From assembly GCA_910586635.1 (NCBI GenBank), contig CAJUJA010000005.1, forward strand, positions 1 to 33,893: a DNA stretch of 33,893 nucleotides, read 5' to 3'. The position numbers and the translations under genes are program-made. The notes under the pieces were generated by a model. The model worked only from the letters and a program-made list of their open reading frames with translations, had not been told where the DNA came from and made no database searches. The DNA comes from an uncultured Bacilli bacterium. Lineage in GTDB: Bacteria > Bacillota_I > Bacilli_A > RF39 > UBA660. Below are positions 8,117-16,360 of this stretch, in pieces (position 1 is the stretch's first letter; each line of letters opens with the position of its first letter).

Positions 8117-9109
8117 TTAAAATCCTTTATTTTTTTGTTTTTTATAAGTTTGGAATATAACTACTATCCCTAGTATTAGAATAATTGTTCCTATACAGTA
8201 CCCTATATAGGCAGTTCTAAAAGTGTCTTTTACATTTACTTCCTGATCCACACTATTCTTAGTATTTTTCTCTCCTTCAATCGTTGCTCCATCATTATTA
8301 TTTGAAACAGTAGGTTTATCAATTAATATAACTGGTCGTATAGCGTTATAATCTATTCTATTCACTGAATTATTATAATATAGCCCTCCCGAATAATATA
8401 TATTCCATGCTTGATATTCATTCCCACTATAGGAATTCATAGTCCAAATTCCTTCACCACTGCTATTTACAGTTCCTCCATGAGTTATAGAATTAGATAA
8501 ATAATTATACACCCATTTCGGACAAGAACTTCCAACAGAAGTACAGCCTAGTGCCACTGCTTCTTGTACTGTTATTAGTCGTGCTCTAGAGGTTCTAGTA
8601 TTTAATGTATATTTATTTTGACTACAACTATTATATACTGAACAACCTGTGTATAGTCCATAACCTCCAAAATTGCTATATCCCATGGTATAAGTTTGTT
8701 CCCTTACATTATTCCAATCTTTTGTTGCCTCCTCTAAAGTCTCTAATGCTGTAATTGGTCCTTGAGTATTATTATTTGTACTATTCCAGGCAATCCCATT
8801 TAATACATTCTCCCTTTGTTGCATAGTAATGGTATTACTATCGTCATATAAGACATAAAAGAACTTTGTGGTATCATTATTTACTTGATATTCGATAATA
8901 GTTCCAGCGGGACAACTTCCACCTGTTTTTTGTTCATAACAGGTAGTCTTTTGACATGTTGCCTCTTCTCCAGTAACACAATAATTGTCATCACTAGAAT
9001 CTTGGTTATAAGTATATGCTTTTACTACTGATGATGCTTGAACCTCATTTATACTGAATATAATAACTCCTAATATAAATAAACTAAACACCTCTATTTT
9101 TTTCTTCAT
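8117..9109 (-). CDS. Secreted, C-terminally anchored surface protein
   Basis: About 330 aa, starting at MKKKIEV with GGAG before it; a GTG at 9118 is the alternative. A signal peptide covers residues 1-26 (cleavage near VQASS). Several Cys pairs suggest an extracytoplasmic disulfide domain (CVTGEEATC, CYEQKTGGSCP, GCTSVGSSCP). The second half, with W.YNYLSNS, GIWTMNSYSGNEYQAW and a closing IRPVILI, resembles the lectin/formylglycine-enzyme-like surface domains (DUF6273 type) frequent in gut Firmicutes; that match is from memory of the pattern. The C-terminus is one membrane helix plus a basic tail, nearly identical to that of the protein at 20519. It has its own promoter and terminator. Confidence 0.75.
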   Translation of the reverse strand: MKKKIEVFSLFILGVIIFSINEVQASSVVKAYTYNQDSSDDNYCVTGEEATCQKTTCYEQKTGGSCPAGTIIEYQVNNDTTKFFYVLYDDSNTITMQQRENVLNGIAWNSTNNNTQGPITALETLEEATKDWNNVREQTYTMGYSNFGGYGLYTGCSVYNSCSQNKYTLNTRTSRARLITVQEAVALGCTSVGSSCPKWVYNYLSNSITHGGTVNSSGEGIWTMNSYSGNEYQAWNIYYSGGLYYNNSVNRIDYNAIRPVILIDKPTVSNNNDGATIEGEKNTKNSVDQEVNVKDTFRTAYIGYCIGTIILILGIVVIFQTYKKQKNKGF

Positions 9110-9141
9110 AATAAACACTCCATTATTATCATTTTGTTTTT

Positions 9142-9171
9142 AGTATACTTGTTCCACTATAATTTTGTCAA
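9142..9171 (-). promoter_or_regulatory. Promoter of the surface-protein gene
   Basis: TTGACA, 18 bases, TATACT on the minus strand, 33 bases upstream of the start. The 13 bases TCATTGACAAAAT around the -35 recur upstream of the related surface gene (21505-21517). Confidence 0.75.
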
Positions 9172-9201
9172 TGATAACCCAGACTTTATATGTATTCTTA
9201 A

Positions 9202-11358
9202 TTAAAAATGATTCGGATTAAAATCAAGTTCTAAATTAACTTTACTATTACTACGATAATGTTCTATTAACCGATTAAGGATTTGGTAAAGATTAGTATC
9301 CTTTTTATATTTAATAATAATTCCATATCGGTAGATATTATTTAACTTAAAAATATTAGCGGGAGAAGGTCCTAATATAATTTCCTCTTTCAGATTCTTT
9401 TCTAAGCATTTTTTTATTTTATTGGTTTCTTTAGATGCCTCTTGATAGTCTTTACTGCTCACCTTTAAATAGCAGATATAATAGTAAGGTGGATATTTTA
9501 GCTGATATCTAATCTGCATTTCCCTTTTATAAAAGCCAATATAATCATGACTTTGTACAAATTGAATCGCATAATGATCAGGGTTAAATGTCTGAATAAT
9601 AACCGAGCCTTCCTTGGTACTTCGACCACTTCTTCCTGATACTTGGGAAAGCAGCGAAAAGGTATTTTCACTACTTCTAAAGTCTGGAATATTTAGTGAG
9701 GTATCTGCATTAATCACACCTACTAAAGTGACATCTTCAAAGTCTAAGCCTTTCGCTACAATTTGAGTTCCTAATAAAATATCATACTCATGATTTTTGA
9801 ACTCTGAAATCATTTTAGAGTGAGTCCCTTTTCTACTCGTTGTATCATAGTCCATCCTTAAAATTCTAGTATTTTTTAATATCTTCTTTAATTCTTCTTC
9901 TACCCTTTCTGTTCCAATACCCAAAGAAGAAATAGACTCTTCTCTACATTCTGGACACTTCTTTTTTAAATTAGTAGCATATCCACAATAGTGGCATCTT
10001 AACATATTGGAGGTTTTATGATAAGTCAAGGTAATATCACATTGGGGACACTTTGCTGTGTATCCGCAATTTTTACAAGTTACAAAGGACGCATACCCTC
10101 TTCTGTTTAACAGAAGAATTACCTGTTCCTTTTTTTGGAGACGTTTTTTTATTTGTTCTATTAATCTGGAAGAAAAATAACTATTTCCCTTTTTTATCTC
10201 TTGATTCATATCTATTAATTCAACTTGTGGTAATCTTTTTCCGTTAATTCTATTTGGCATACTCAGTAGCTGAAAGACTCCTTTTCCTGCCCTAGCAAAT
10301 GCTTCCAAAGATGGAGTTGCACTCCCCATTATTAATGGGCAATGATTTGTTTTACTCCTTATGATCGCAACATCTCTAGCATCATATCTAGGATTATTAT
10401 CTTGTTTATAAGAATCACTATGCTCTTCATCTATAATAATAATACCTAAATTACTTAATGGAGCAAAAATAGCACTTCTAGCCCCTATCACAATCGATAC
10501 TTCTCCACGATTGATTTTTCTCCATTCATCATATTTTTCTCCCTCAGATAAGGCTGAATGAAGTGCCGCAATCTGATTACCAAAAACCTCACTAAAACGA
10601 TGAATCATTTGTGGCGTTAGAGAAATTTCTGGGACTAACATAAGAGCCGTCTTATGTTTTTTTAACACCTTTTCAATTAACTTAATATACACCTCTGTTT
10701 TTCCGCTTCCCGTTACTCCATGTAGTAAATAGGTACCTTCTTTTTCTAGTTGAACACTTTCTACTACCTCTTTCTGATTTTCTGTTAATTCTTTAATTTT
10801 ATCCCTACTATCCTGATATTCTAGACGATAGTGTTCCCTTTTTTCTTCTATTAAAATATTTTTCCTAACCAATGTTTTTAAACTAGAAGGAGATATTTTT
10901 ACTAGGTCTTCCCTTTTTACCTCACCCGTTTTGCACATATTGATGATATTTTGCTGTGTTCGATTAAAATTCCCCTCTAAATTTTCACCTAACCTATAAT
11001 AAATATCATATTTTTTATTTATAATAGTATTTTTTTTTGCTTTTAAAGCCTTTGGTAACATGACTTGATAGCAACTAATTAAAGTAGCTAATGTCTTTTT
11101 CTGTATAGTCCTACCAAGTTCAATTAACTCTTGATTCAAAATAATATCCTGATCAACAATTCCAATGATACTTTTTAAATTGTCAATATCACTGTCTTTT
11201 TTTATCTCAAGTATGAATCCTTCTAGCACTTGATGTCCAAAAGGTACTTCTACACGAATTCCAACTCTAATACTATCTATCAATTGTTTTTCTACTTTAT
11301 AATCAAAAATTCTATCTATTTTTTTATTTGATAATTCTACTAAAACACCGACAATCAA
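9202..11358 (-). CDS. priA: Primosomal replication restart helicase PriA
   Basis: A superfamily 2 DNA helicase that reloads the replisome at stalled forks. It is 718 aa. The N-terminal DNA-binding part is followed by Walker A GVTGSGKTEVY (about 213-223), DEEH, and the helicase motifs through GRSGRSTKEG. Between the two RecA lobes lies a zinc module with eight cysteines (CKNCGYTAKCPQC, CHYCGY, CPEC). The start is TTG at 11358, preceded by a perfect AGGAGGTGATAC, so a non-ATG start is well supported. It forms a single-gene unit between two surface-protein genes. Confidence 0.97.
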   Translation of the reverse strand: MIVGVLVELSNKKIDRIFDYKVEKQLIDSIRVGIRVEVPFGHQVLEGFILEIKKDSDIDNLKSIIGIVDQDIILNQELIELGRTIQKKTLATLISCYQVMLPKALKAKKNTIINKKYDIYYRLGENLEGNFNRTQQNIINMCKTGEVKREDLVKISPSSLKTLVRKNILIEEKREHYRLEYQDSRDKIKELTENQKEVVESVQLEKEGTYLLHGVTGSGKTEVYIKLIEKVLKKHKTALMLVPEISLTPQMIHRFSEVFGNQIAALHSALSEGEKYDEWRKINRGEVSIVIGARSAIFAPLSNLGIIIIDEEHSDSYKQDNNPRYDARDVAIIRSKTNHCPLIMGSATPSLEAFARAGKGVFQLLSMPNRINGKRLPQVELIDMNQEIKKGNSYFSSRLIEQIKKRLQKKEQVILLLNRRGYASFVTCKNCGYTAKCPQCDITLTYHKTSNMLRCHYCGYATNLKKKCPECREESISSLGIGTERVEEELKKILKNTRILRMDYDTTSRKGTHSKMISEFKNHEYDILLGTQIVAKGLDFEDVTLVGVINADTSLNIPDFRSSENTFSLLSQVSGRSGRSTKEGSVIIQTFNPDHYAIQFVQSHDYIGFYKREMQIRYQLKYPPYYYICYLKVSSKDYQEASKETNKIKKCLEKNLKEEIILGPSPANIFKLNNIYRYGIIIKYKKDTNLYQILNRLIEHYRSNSKVNLELDFNPNHF

Positions 11359-11391
11359 AGTATCACCTCCTATTCATATTATAACATAAAT

Positions 11392-11413
11392 AAAAAAAGT
11401 TACCTTAGTAACT
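11392..11413 (-). terminator. Terminator of the LRR surface gene
   Basis: AGTTAC / GTAACT stem with TAAG loop followed by a T run, minus strand. It overlaps the stop codon of the LRR gene and lies just before priA. Confidence 0.7.
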
Positions 11414-12311
11414 ATTTTATATTTTCATTCATATTTAAATGTCTTCTTATGATGAAAAGACCTAAAAGAAAGAGAACAATTCCAAATAAGACGATATATG
11501 GTACATTCTTGGTTTTGTTCGTTCTATTAATTTGTTCATTTTTTTCCTTTAATTCTAGATAATTTACTTCCCTTATTTCTTCCCTTTCATCTTCATTTTC
11601 AAAGAAATAACTTCTTATTAGCACCACACTTCCAAAAGATATAGAATTTATTTTTCCTTTTTCTCCGATCGTTGCTACATTCTCATTACTACTAGTATAG
11701 GTTATATTTTCTAACTTTTCTTGAAAATAAGGATTATACAAAATGGGCGTTTGAAATGAACTTTTAGTTTTATCTATATGATAAGAAAAATTATTTCCTT
11801 GAATGGACAAATCATTTAAATTCAAATTACTCTGAATATCTAGGGAAGTTAAATTGTTATTGGAAAGATCTAATTTCTTTAATATAATATTATTTGCTAG
11901 AAAAATATCTTTTACTCGATTATTGGATAAATCTAGACTCCATAAATTGATATTTTTACTCACATTAATTGTTTCTAATAGGTTGTTTTTCAGTTGTAAA
12001 ATACCAAGTTCTAAATTTTTTTCCAAATTAATATTGGTAATATTATTGTTAGATAAATTTAAATCAATAAGATTTACTAATTTTTCTATTCCTTTCGTAT
12101 TAGCAATCATATAACTACTACAATTTAAATGCCGAATATTTTTCAAATCATCTAAAGTTAGATTATCCTTTTTATCCTGATGTTCTATATTATACTGACT
12201 CATGATACAACTTCTTAAGTTTTCATCTGGGATATACTCCCTAATATCTGGACTTTTTGCCTCTACATTAGTAACTAAAAATATACTTAATATTAAATTT
12301 ATGATTTTCAT
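11412..12311 (-). CDS. Leucine-rich-repeat surface protein with C-terminal anchor
   Basis: A 299-aa envelope protein. A short signal peptide covers residues 1-18 (ends VEAKS). From about residue 50 to 165 there are roughly six leucine-rich repeats of the form LDLSNNNIT / LKNNLLETINV. Residues 195-235 (ENITYTSSNENVATI...) look like a bacterial Ig-like (Big_2) domain. One membrane helix (YIVLFGIVLFLLGLFII) and a basic tail end the protein. Such LRR proteins usually bind host or neighbouring cell-surface ligands; the ligand is unknown. It has its own promoter and terminator. Confidence 0.8.
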   Translation of the reverse strand: MKIINLILSIFLVTNVEAKSPDIREYIPDENLRSCIMSQYNIEHQDKKDNLTLDDLKNIRHLNCSSYMIANTKGIEKLVNLIDLNLSNNNITNINLEKNLELGILQLKNNLLETINVSKNINLWSLDLSNNRVKDIFLANNIILKKLDLSNNNLTSLDIQSNLNLNDLSIQGNNFSYHIDKTKSSFQTPILYNPYFQEKLENITYTSSNENVATIGEKGKINSISFGSVVLIRSYFFENEDEREEIREVNYLELKEKNEQINRTNKTKNVPYIVLFGIVLFLLGLFIIRRHLNMNENIK

Positions 12312-12337
12312 TCATATCACCTAGCTTTAATATATTA

Positions 12338-12366
12338 AATATAGTATAAAAATAGGTTTTTGTAAA
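12338..12366 (-). promoter_or_regulatory. Promoter of the LRR gene
   Basis: TTTACA, 17 bases, TATATT on the minus strand, about 27 bases upstream of the start. It follows a weak terminator after nadK. Confidence 0.55.
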
Positions 12367-12369
12367 CAG

Positions 12370-12391
12370 AAAAAGACTTTCAATGTAGTCT
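12370..12391 (-). terminator. Weak terminator after nadK
   Basis: A 5-bp AGACT / AGTCT stem with an 8-base loop, followed by TTTTC, eight bases past the nadK stop. The stem is short, so termination may be partial. Confidence 0.45.
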
Positions 12392-12398
12392 AATTTTG

Positions 12399-13199
12399 TC
12401 ATAAAAACTTCTCATGAATCTTTCTTGTATAATCATACTCTCTCATTCTTAAAAGTTTGATTTTCCTATCTACTGAAGTAGTAAGAGAAGAAACGTTAGA
12501 ATAAAATTTATTTTCTCCATCAGTGATAATCATAAAATTTCTACATTCCTGATCAGGTGTAATATGAATCACTCTTTCTTCTGGTATTAAAATAGAATTT
12601 CCCAATGCCTGATATCCTTGATTGTAATCTGTAATAGGGGCTATAGGAGTAATTTGAAGGGTATGCAAATCATTATAAACCATACAACCTCCTAAGTTTC
12701 GGTTATAAGCAGTAGACCCGAAGGAGGTAGCAATGGATACTCCATCCCCAATAAACTTCTCAAGTAGGTTTTCATTAATATCGATCCTAAAACGTGTTGT
12801 TTTTAAATCTTGATCACGAATTACATATTCATTTAAGGAGGAAAATACATCACTTTCTTTATCAGTAGTAACTTTAGTCGTTGCAATACCTATTTTTTCT
12901 TCCTGATATTCCTTCTGTTCTAGCCTATCTAAAAAACATTCAACTTCTTTTGGATAAATTTCTTGTGCAAAACCAAGAGTTCCCGTATTTACACCTACAT
13001 AATAAATATCTTCATGAAACTGACACTGTCTTACCATTCTTAAAAAGGAGCCATCTCCACCAATTGCTATAGCAAGATCACAAGAATCCTTGCTTAAGTC
13101 ATATCCCCTAGACTTTAATTTTTGTTTTAACTCATGAGCAACTTTAAAAGATTTCTCATTATGATTTGGAAATAAACGAACCTTTCTTATTTCTTTCAT
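12399..13199 (-). CDS. nadK: NAD kinase
   Basis: Phosphorylates NAD to NADP, the only route to NADP. At 266 aa it has the ATP-NAD kinase fold: the GGDGSFLR motif (residues 48-55), NTGTLGF (75-81), and a conserved GDGVSIATSFGSTAYN near 151-166. It is the last gene of the NAD salvage island and starts seven bases after the stop of the NrtR-like gene; that stop lies inside its ribosome binding site (GAGGTAG). Common transcription with pncC and the regulator is likely. Confidence 0.97.
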   Translation of the reverse strand: MKEIRKVRLFPNHNEKSFKVAHELKQKLKSRGYDLSKDSCDLAIAIGGDGSFLRMVRQCQFHEDIYYVGVNTGTLGFAQEIYPKEVECFLDRLEQKEYQEEKIGIATTKVTTDKESDVFSSLNEYVIRDQDLKTTRFRIDINENLLEKFIGDGVSIATSFGSTAYNRNLGGCMVYNDLHTLQITPIAPITDYNQGYQALGNSILIPEERVIHITPDQECRNFMIITDGENKFYSNVSSLTTSVDRKIKLLRMREYDYTRKIHEKFL

Positions 13200-13205
13200 T
13201 TTTTA

Positions 13206-14030
13206 CTACCTCTTATACCTGAATAAAGCACTAGGCCTATGTCCTTCACCTTTCTTTATTTTTTCTGTTTTTTCTACTTTAGATGCTATAATTCTTCTAA
13301 AAGCAGGATCTAGTAATTTCTTATTTAATATAACCTCATAAACTTGTTGTAAATCTCCTAAAGTAAAATATTCTGGCATCATATTAAAAACAATATCTGT
13401 ATAATTAATCTTATTTCTTAATCTCTCCACTCCTGATAAAATAACAACAGGGTGATCAAAAGCTAACTTTTCATTTTTTAGTGTTGTAAATTGATAACGA
13501 TCTGTTGTTTTTTCCTTTAGTGTCTTTCTAATGCTAAAAGTAATCACTTCTTCCCCATTATCTAAAGTAAGTGTAGTTTGATCTTTTTCCTCTGTTATTA
13601 AAGTAACATCAAACCAAGAAGCATTAGGATTTAAATTTTCTGTTAATATATTTTTATCTACTAAAGCAATAAAAGAAGTAGAAACCACCCTCATACGGGG
13701 ATCCCTTTTTAAATCACTAAAGGTATATAGTTGTTCTAAGTAAATATCAGATAGATTTGTTTCTTTTTTCAACACCCTTTTAGCACACTGTTCTAAATCT
13801 TCAGTTTTGGGATCTAAAAATCCTCCTGGCAAACACCATTTATCTTTATAAGGATATGAATCTCTCTTAACAAGCAAAATACTCATCATTTTTTTACTAG
13901 TCTTTCTATAATTACCTTGACTAATTGAAGAAACACTTACTAATAAAATATCAGTAGTCATAGAAAGTTTTTCAAATATACTGGAGTCATAATCTTTTAA
14001 AAACTCTTCTTCACTTTTATATTCTTTCAT
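13206..14030 (-). CDS. NrtR-like NAD-biosynthesis regulator (Nudix domain plus winged helix)
   Basis: A 274-aa protein with a Nudix domain (residues 25-150) and a C-terminal winged-helix segment (YFTLGDLQQVYEVIL to the RPSALFRYKR end), the layout of NrtR repressors that sense ADP-ribose. The Nudix box is degenerate: after GGFLDPKTEDLE it reads KRVLKKETNL instead of REUxEExGU, so it has lost metal-binding glutamates, as known for NrtR members that no longer hydrolyse. Its position between pncC and nadK supports a role in NAD control. An active ADP-ribose or sugar Nudix hydrolase is the alternative. GAGGTGATTTAG precedes the ATG, and a possible promoter with palindromes lies upstream. Confidence 0.85.
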   Translation of the reverse strand: MKEYKSEEEFLKDYDSSIFEKLSMTTDILLVSVSSISQGNYRKTSKKMMSILLVKRDSYPYKDKWCLPGGFLDPKTEDLEQCAKRVLKKETNLSDIYLEQLYTFSDLKRDPRMRVVSTSFIALVDKNILTENLNPNASWFDVTLITEEKDQTTLTLDNGEEVITFSIRKTLKEKTTDRYQFTTLKNEKLAFDHPVVILSGVERLRNKINYTDIVFNMMPEYFTLGDLQQVYEVILNKKLLDPAFRRIIASKVEKTEKIKKGEGHRPSALFRYKR

Positions 14031-14056
14031 CTAAATCACCTCTTTTTTATAAATTG

Positions 14057-14086
14057 ATTATAACATGTTACATTAAAAAATGTTAT
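14057..14086 (-). promoter_or_regulatory. Possible promoter and operator ahead of the NrtR-like gene
   Basis: ATAACA, 18 bases, TATAAT (extended by TGT) on the minus strand. A perfect palindrome TAACATGTTA (14061-14070) overlaps the -10, and ACATT / AATGT arms lie beside it (14070-14083). The half-site TGTTAT/ATAACA also occurs four times in the leader at 20361-20441. Autoregulation by the NrtR-like protein is inference. Confidence 0.45.
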
Positions 14087-14553
14087 TATTTTATCATTTC
14101 TAATAACATTTCTTTTATTTTTTTAATCACTAGCTCTTTATTTTCCTTCCTAGTTTTTTTGAAAACTTCTAAAATAGATGTTTTATACTGATCAGGATCT
14201 TTATCATAAATACTAATAAAAACTTGATTATCCTCTCCAACATGATTATTAGGATCCCCTCTGTTTAACTTTCCAGTAATCCCAATTCCATAATTACTAG
14301 AAGTAAAATCAGTTATTTTTTTACTCATTTCTTTAGCAGTTTCTATGGAATAAACACTATACTGATCAATAATATCAGAAGATACTCCCATTTTTATTTT
14401 AAATTCATTAGAGTAAGTTACTGCACTAAACTTTATAACTTCACTAGCACCTTCTATATTGGTAATCGCATTACAAACTTCTCCTCCAGTACAAGATTCC
14501 ATGGTAGAAATTGTTTTATTTTGCTTCATTAATTCTTTTACTATTTTTTGCAT
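14086..14553 (-). CDS. pncC: Nicotinamide-nucleotide amidase (CinA C-terminal domain)
   Basis: Deamidates NMN to nicotinate mononucleotide, returning NMN to the NAD pathway. It is a 155-aa stand-alone CinA C-terminal domain with STMESCTGGEVCNAI at residues 16-30, where the Ser of ESCTGG is the likely nucleophile, and a GIGITGKLNRGDP motif near 110. No N-terminal molybdopterin-binding domain is present. The start lies four bases after the upstream paralogue, whose TGA stop is inside the GGTGA ribosome binding site. LigA, encoded in the same window, makes NMN as a product, giving this enzyme an obvious substrate. Confidence 0.93.
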   Translation of the reverse strand: MQKIVKELMKQNKTISTMESCTGGEVCNAITNIEGASEVIKFSAVTYSNEFKIKMGVSSDIIDQYSVYSIETAKEMSKKITDFTSSNYGIGITGKLNRGDPNNHVGEDNQVFISIYDKDPDQYKTSILEVFKKTRKENKELVIKKIKEMLLEMIK

Positions 14554-14557
14554 TTTT

Positions 14558-15124
14558 TCACCTTCTTTTTATATATTGTTCTATTCTATTTGGCTCTATC
14601 CTTTTCTTATGTTCAACATCAATAAATGGGAAAGCACAACCTAACAGATCCATTTTTTCTAACAGATGAGATAGTATCATTTTATCAGATTCTATAGAAT
14701 CACTTTGTAAGTAAGGTATCTTAATTCCTATTATTTTCTCTAGGGGAATTTCATCTCTTGCTTGATATTCATCCAACCAATAAGAAAAACGAATAGGAAT
14801 TGGCAAATTACTTAAAGAATAGCAAAACTTATGATGATTTTTGATATATCTTGCCTTTACTGCTTTTATATCCTTGATAACATAAGCATAGGAACTAGCA
14901 ATTACACATCCATAAGAATAATCTGGTGAAGTGAAATTTCCAATTCTATCAATCTTTTTAGCTAAAGATATAAAATCATAACCATTCCAAAAGCCATTTC
15001 TAACTCCTTGCATTCTGGCCGACTTTAAACCTCCACTTAAAATAATCTTACCAAAATCCTCTTCATTCAATCGATGATAAAACCAATTAGGATTAATTAC
15101 AATATTACTAATTCCATTACTCAT
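14558..15124 (-). CDS. NAD-island paralogue B, possible ADP-ribosyltransferase-like fold
   Basis: An unrecognised 188-aa soluble protein, clearly paralogous to the next gene upstream. Shared blocks are WFYHRL (about 14-19), IILSGGL, GYDFISLAKK, SYAYVIKDI, LDEYQA (about 116-121), IIGIKIP and FPFIDVE. An N-terminal His in YHR followed by IL.GG, a middle ISLA, and a late DEYQ followed by I.L..I.GI resembles the H - S/Y - E order of ADP-ribosyltransferase folds (DarT or PARP-like). That is a pattern argument only. Its 5' end overlaps the upstream gene by eight bases and pncC follows after four, so it is co-translated with NAD genes. Confidence 0.7.
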   Translation of the reverse strand: MSNGISNIVINPNWFYHRLNEEDFGKIILSGGLKSARMQGVRNGFWNGYDFISLAKKIDRIGNFTSPDYSYGCVIASSYAYVIKDIKAVKARYIKNHHKFCYSLSNLPIPIRFSYWLDEYQARDEIPLEKIIGIKIPYLQSDSIESDKMILSHLLEKMDLLGCAFPFIDVEHKKRIEPNRIEQYIKRR

Positions 15125-15722
15125 AAGACCATCCTTTGATATATTCTTTTATGTTTTCCTTTTCTATTATTTTTTCTTCCTCTACATCTATAAAAGGAAA
15201 TTTTCCCCCTACAGACTCCATTTTTTCCAAAAAATAATCTATTCCTCTATTGGAATCTATATAACTTGGACAAAGATATGAGTAAACTAAATTCTTACTT
15301 GGTATTTTAATTCCTACTACATGACTAAGAGAAATCTTCCCCTTTACTTGGTACTCATCTATATAATGGGAATATCTCCTTTTTATTGGTAGATTTGCCA
15401 GTTTTTGATAAAGTTGAAAATAAGAATCCACATGTCTTGTTGGTATGGCATCAATATCTTGAATTACAAACGCATATTGTCCTTGAATAAAGTTACGATA
15501 ACAACTATCATAAGAAAGATCCACTCCTTTTTGATATTTCGCAAGAGAAATATAATAATCACCATTCCAAGAAGTTCCTCTTTCTTTTTTTATTTCTGAT
15601 TTTAAATACCTTCTTGCATAAATACCCCCTGCTAAAATAATCCTATCGATCTTATCGGCAGTTACTCTATGATATAAAAACTCTGGATTTATTTCTATAT
15701 TTCTTACTCCGCAAGACATCAT
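15117..15722 (-). CDS. NAD-island paralogue A, possible ADP-ribosyltransferase-like fold
   Basis: A 201-aa soluble protein of no family I can name and the sister of the gene at 14558. Motifs in order: FLYHRV (residues 15-20), IILAGGIYARR, SWNGDYYISLAKY, YAFVIQDIDA, RRYSHYIDEYQVKGKISL (about 115-132), VVGIKIP, and FPFIDVEEEKII. The conserved His, Ser and Glu of these blocks are candidates for an NAD-handling site; a nicotinamide-releasing or ADP-ribosylating activity is inferred from resemblance and from the setting among NAD genes. AAGGGGGATATG precedes the start; MM makes 15719 possible. A promoter lies upstream, so A, B, pncC, the NrtR-like gene and nadK may form one transcript. Confidence 0.7.
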   Translation of the reverse strand: MMSCGVRNIEINPEFLYHRVTADKIDRIILAGGIYARRYLKSEIKKERGTSWNGDYYISLAKYQKGVDLSYDSCYRNFIQGQYAFVIQDIDAIPTRHVDSYFQLYQKLANLPIKRRYSHYIDEYQVKGKISLSHVVGIKIPSKNLVYSYLCPSYIDSNRGIDYFLEKMESVGGKFPFIDVEEEKIIEKENIKEYIKGWSYE

Positions 15723-15745
15723 ATCCCCCTTAAAAATGTATCTAT

Positions 15746-15774
15746 ATGATACTACGAAATAAGAAAAAAGTCTA
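15746..15774 (-). promoter_or_regulatory. Putative promoter of paralogue A-B-pncC
   Basis: TAGACT, 17 bases, TATCAT on the minus strand. GTATC / GATAC arms around ATATA overlap the -10. This is weaker than other promoters here, so read-through from nadD is possible. Confidence 0.4.
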
Positions 15775-15794
15775 TAAAAAGCGTGATACCCATA

Positions 15795-16352
15795 TTAGTC
15801 CTCATATAGTTTGCTTTCCTTAATATAATTTTTCACTTGACTATCCAAATACTTACAATTTTTTCTACCTTTTAATTTATCCCTTATCATAGTAGATGAT
15901 ATATTACTCATAGGTATATCTACTTCTATTACATTTTTAAATGAGTGATTTAATTGAAAACAATCTCTTTTAACAACTAATAATTTGTAGTGTTCTAGGA
16001 TATACTGATAATTCTTCCATGTAGTAATTTGATCTAGGTTATCACTTCCACAAATGAAATAAATTTCATCTTCTTTATATTTTTTTTGAAAATAATCTAA
16101 TGTCTGATAAGTATAAGTCAGTGTTTTTTTCATCTCAATATCAGAAACAGAAAGATTTGGTTGATCTCGAGTCATAATTTTTAACATGTGATACCTTTCC
16201 TTAGCAGGGATTAACTCTTCTTTTTGATACTGGTCTCCTGTTGGTACATAAATTACCCGATCTAGGTATTTTTTCTTAATTAAATTTAGGCCTATATCTT
16301 TATGCATATTGTGAGGAGGATTAAAACATCCTCCAAAAATACCAATCTTCAT
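15795..16352 (-). CDS. nadD: Nicotinate-nucleotide adenylyltransferase
   Basis: Adenylates NaMN to NaAD. At 185 aa it has the nucleotidyltransferase signature GIFGGCFNPPHNMH at the N-terminus (family GxFxPxHxGH, here with Asn before Met-His) and the late ISSTMIRDKLK (family IRxRxxxG region). ATG at 16352 is preferred: AGGTG lies five bases ahead, and TTG at 16355 would add one residue. It follows nadE by eight bases. A 72-base gap with a possible promoter separates it from paralogue A. Confidence 0.95.
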   Translation of the reverse strand: MKIGIFGGCFNPPHNMHKDIGLNLIKKKYLDRVIYVPTGDQYQKEELIPAKERYHMLKIMTRDQPNLSVSDIEMKKTLTYTYQTLDYFQKKYKEDEIYFICGSDNLDQITTWKNYQYILEHYKLLVVKRDCFQLNHSFKNVIEVDIPMSNISSTMIRDKLKGRKNCKYLDSQVKNYIKESKLYED

Positions 16353-16360
16353 CAAATCAC

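Noticed and set aside
11412..12311. LRR repeats as a DNA tandem repeat or CRISPR-like array
   Set aside because: The periodicity is at protein level; the DNA units vary and have no spacers.
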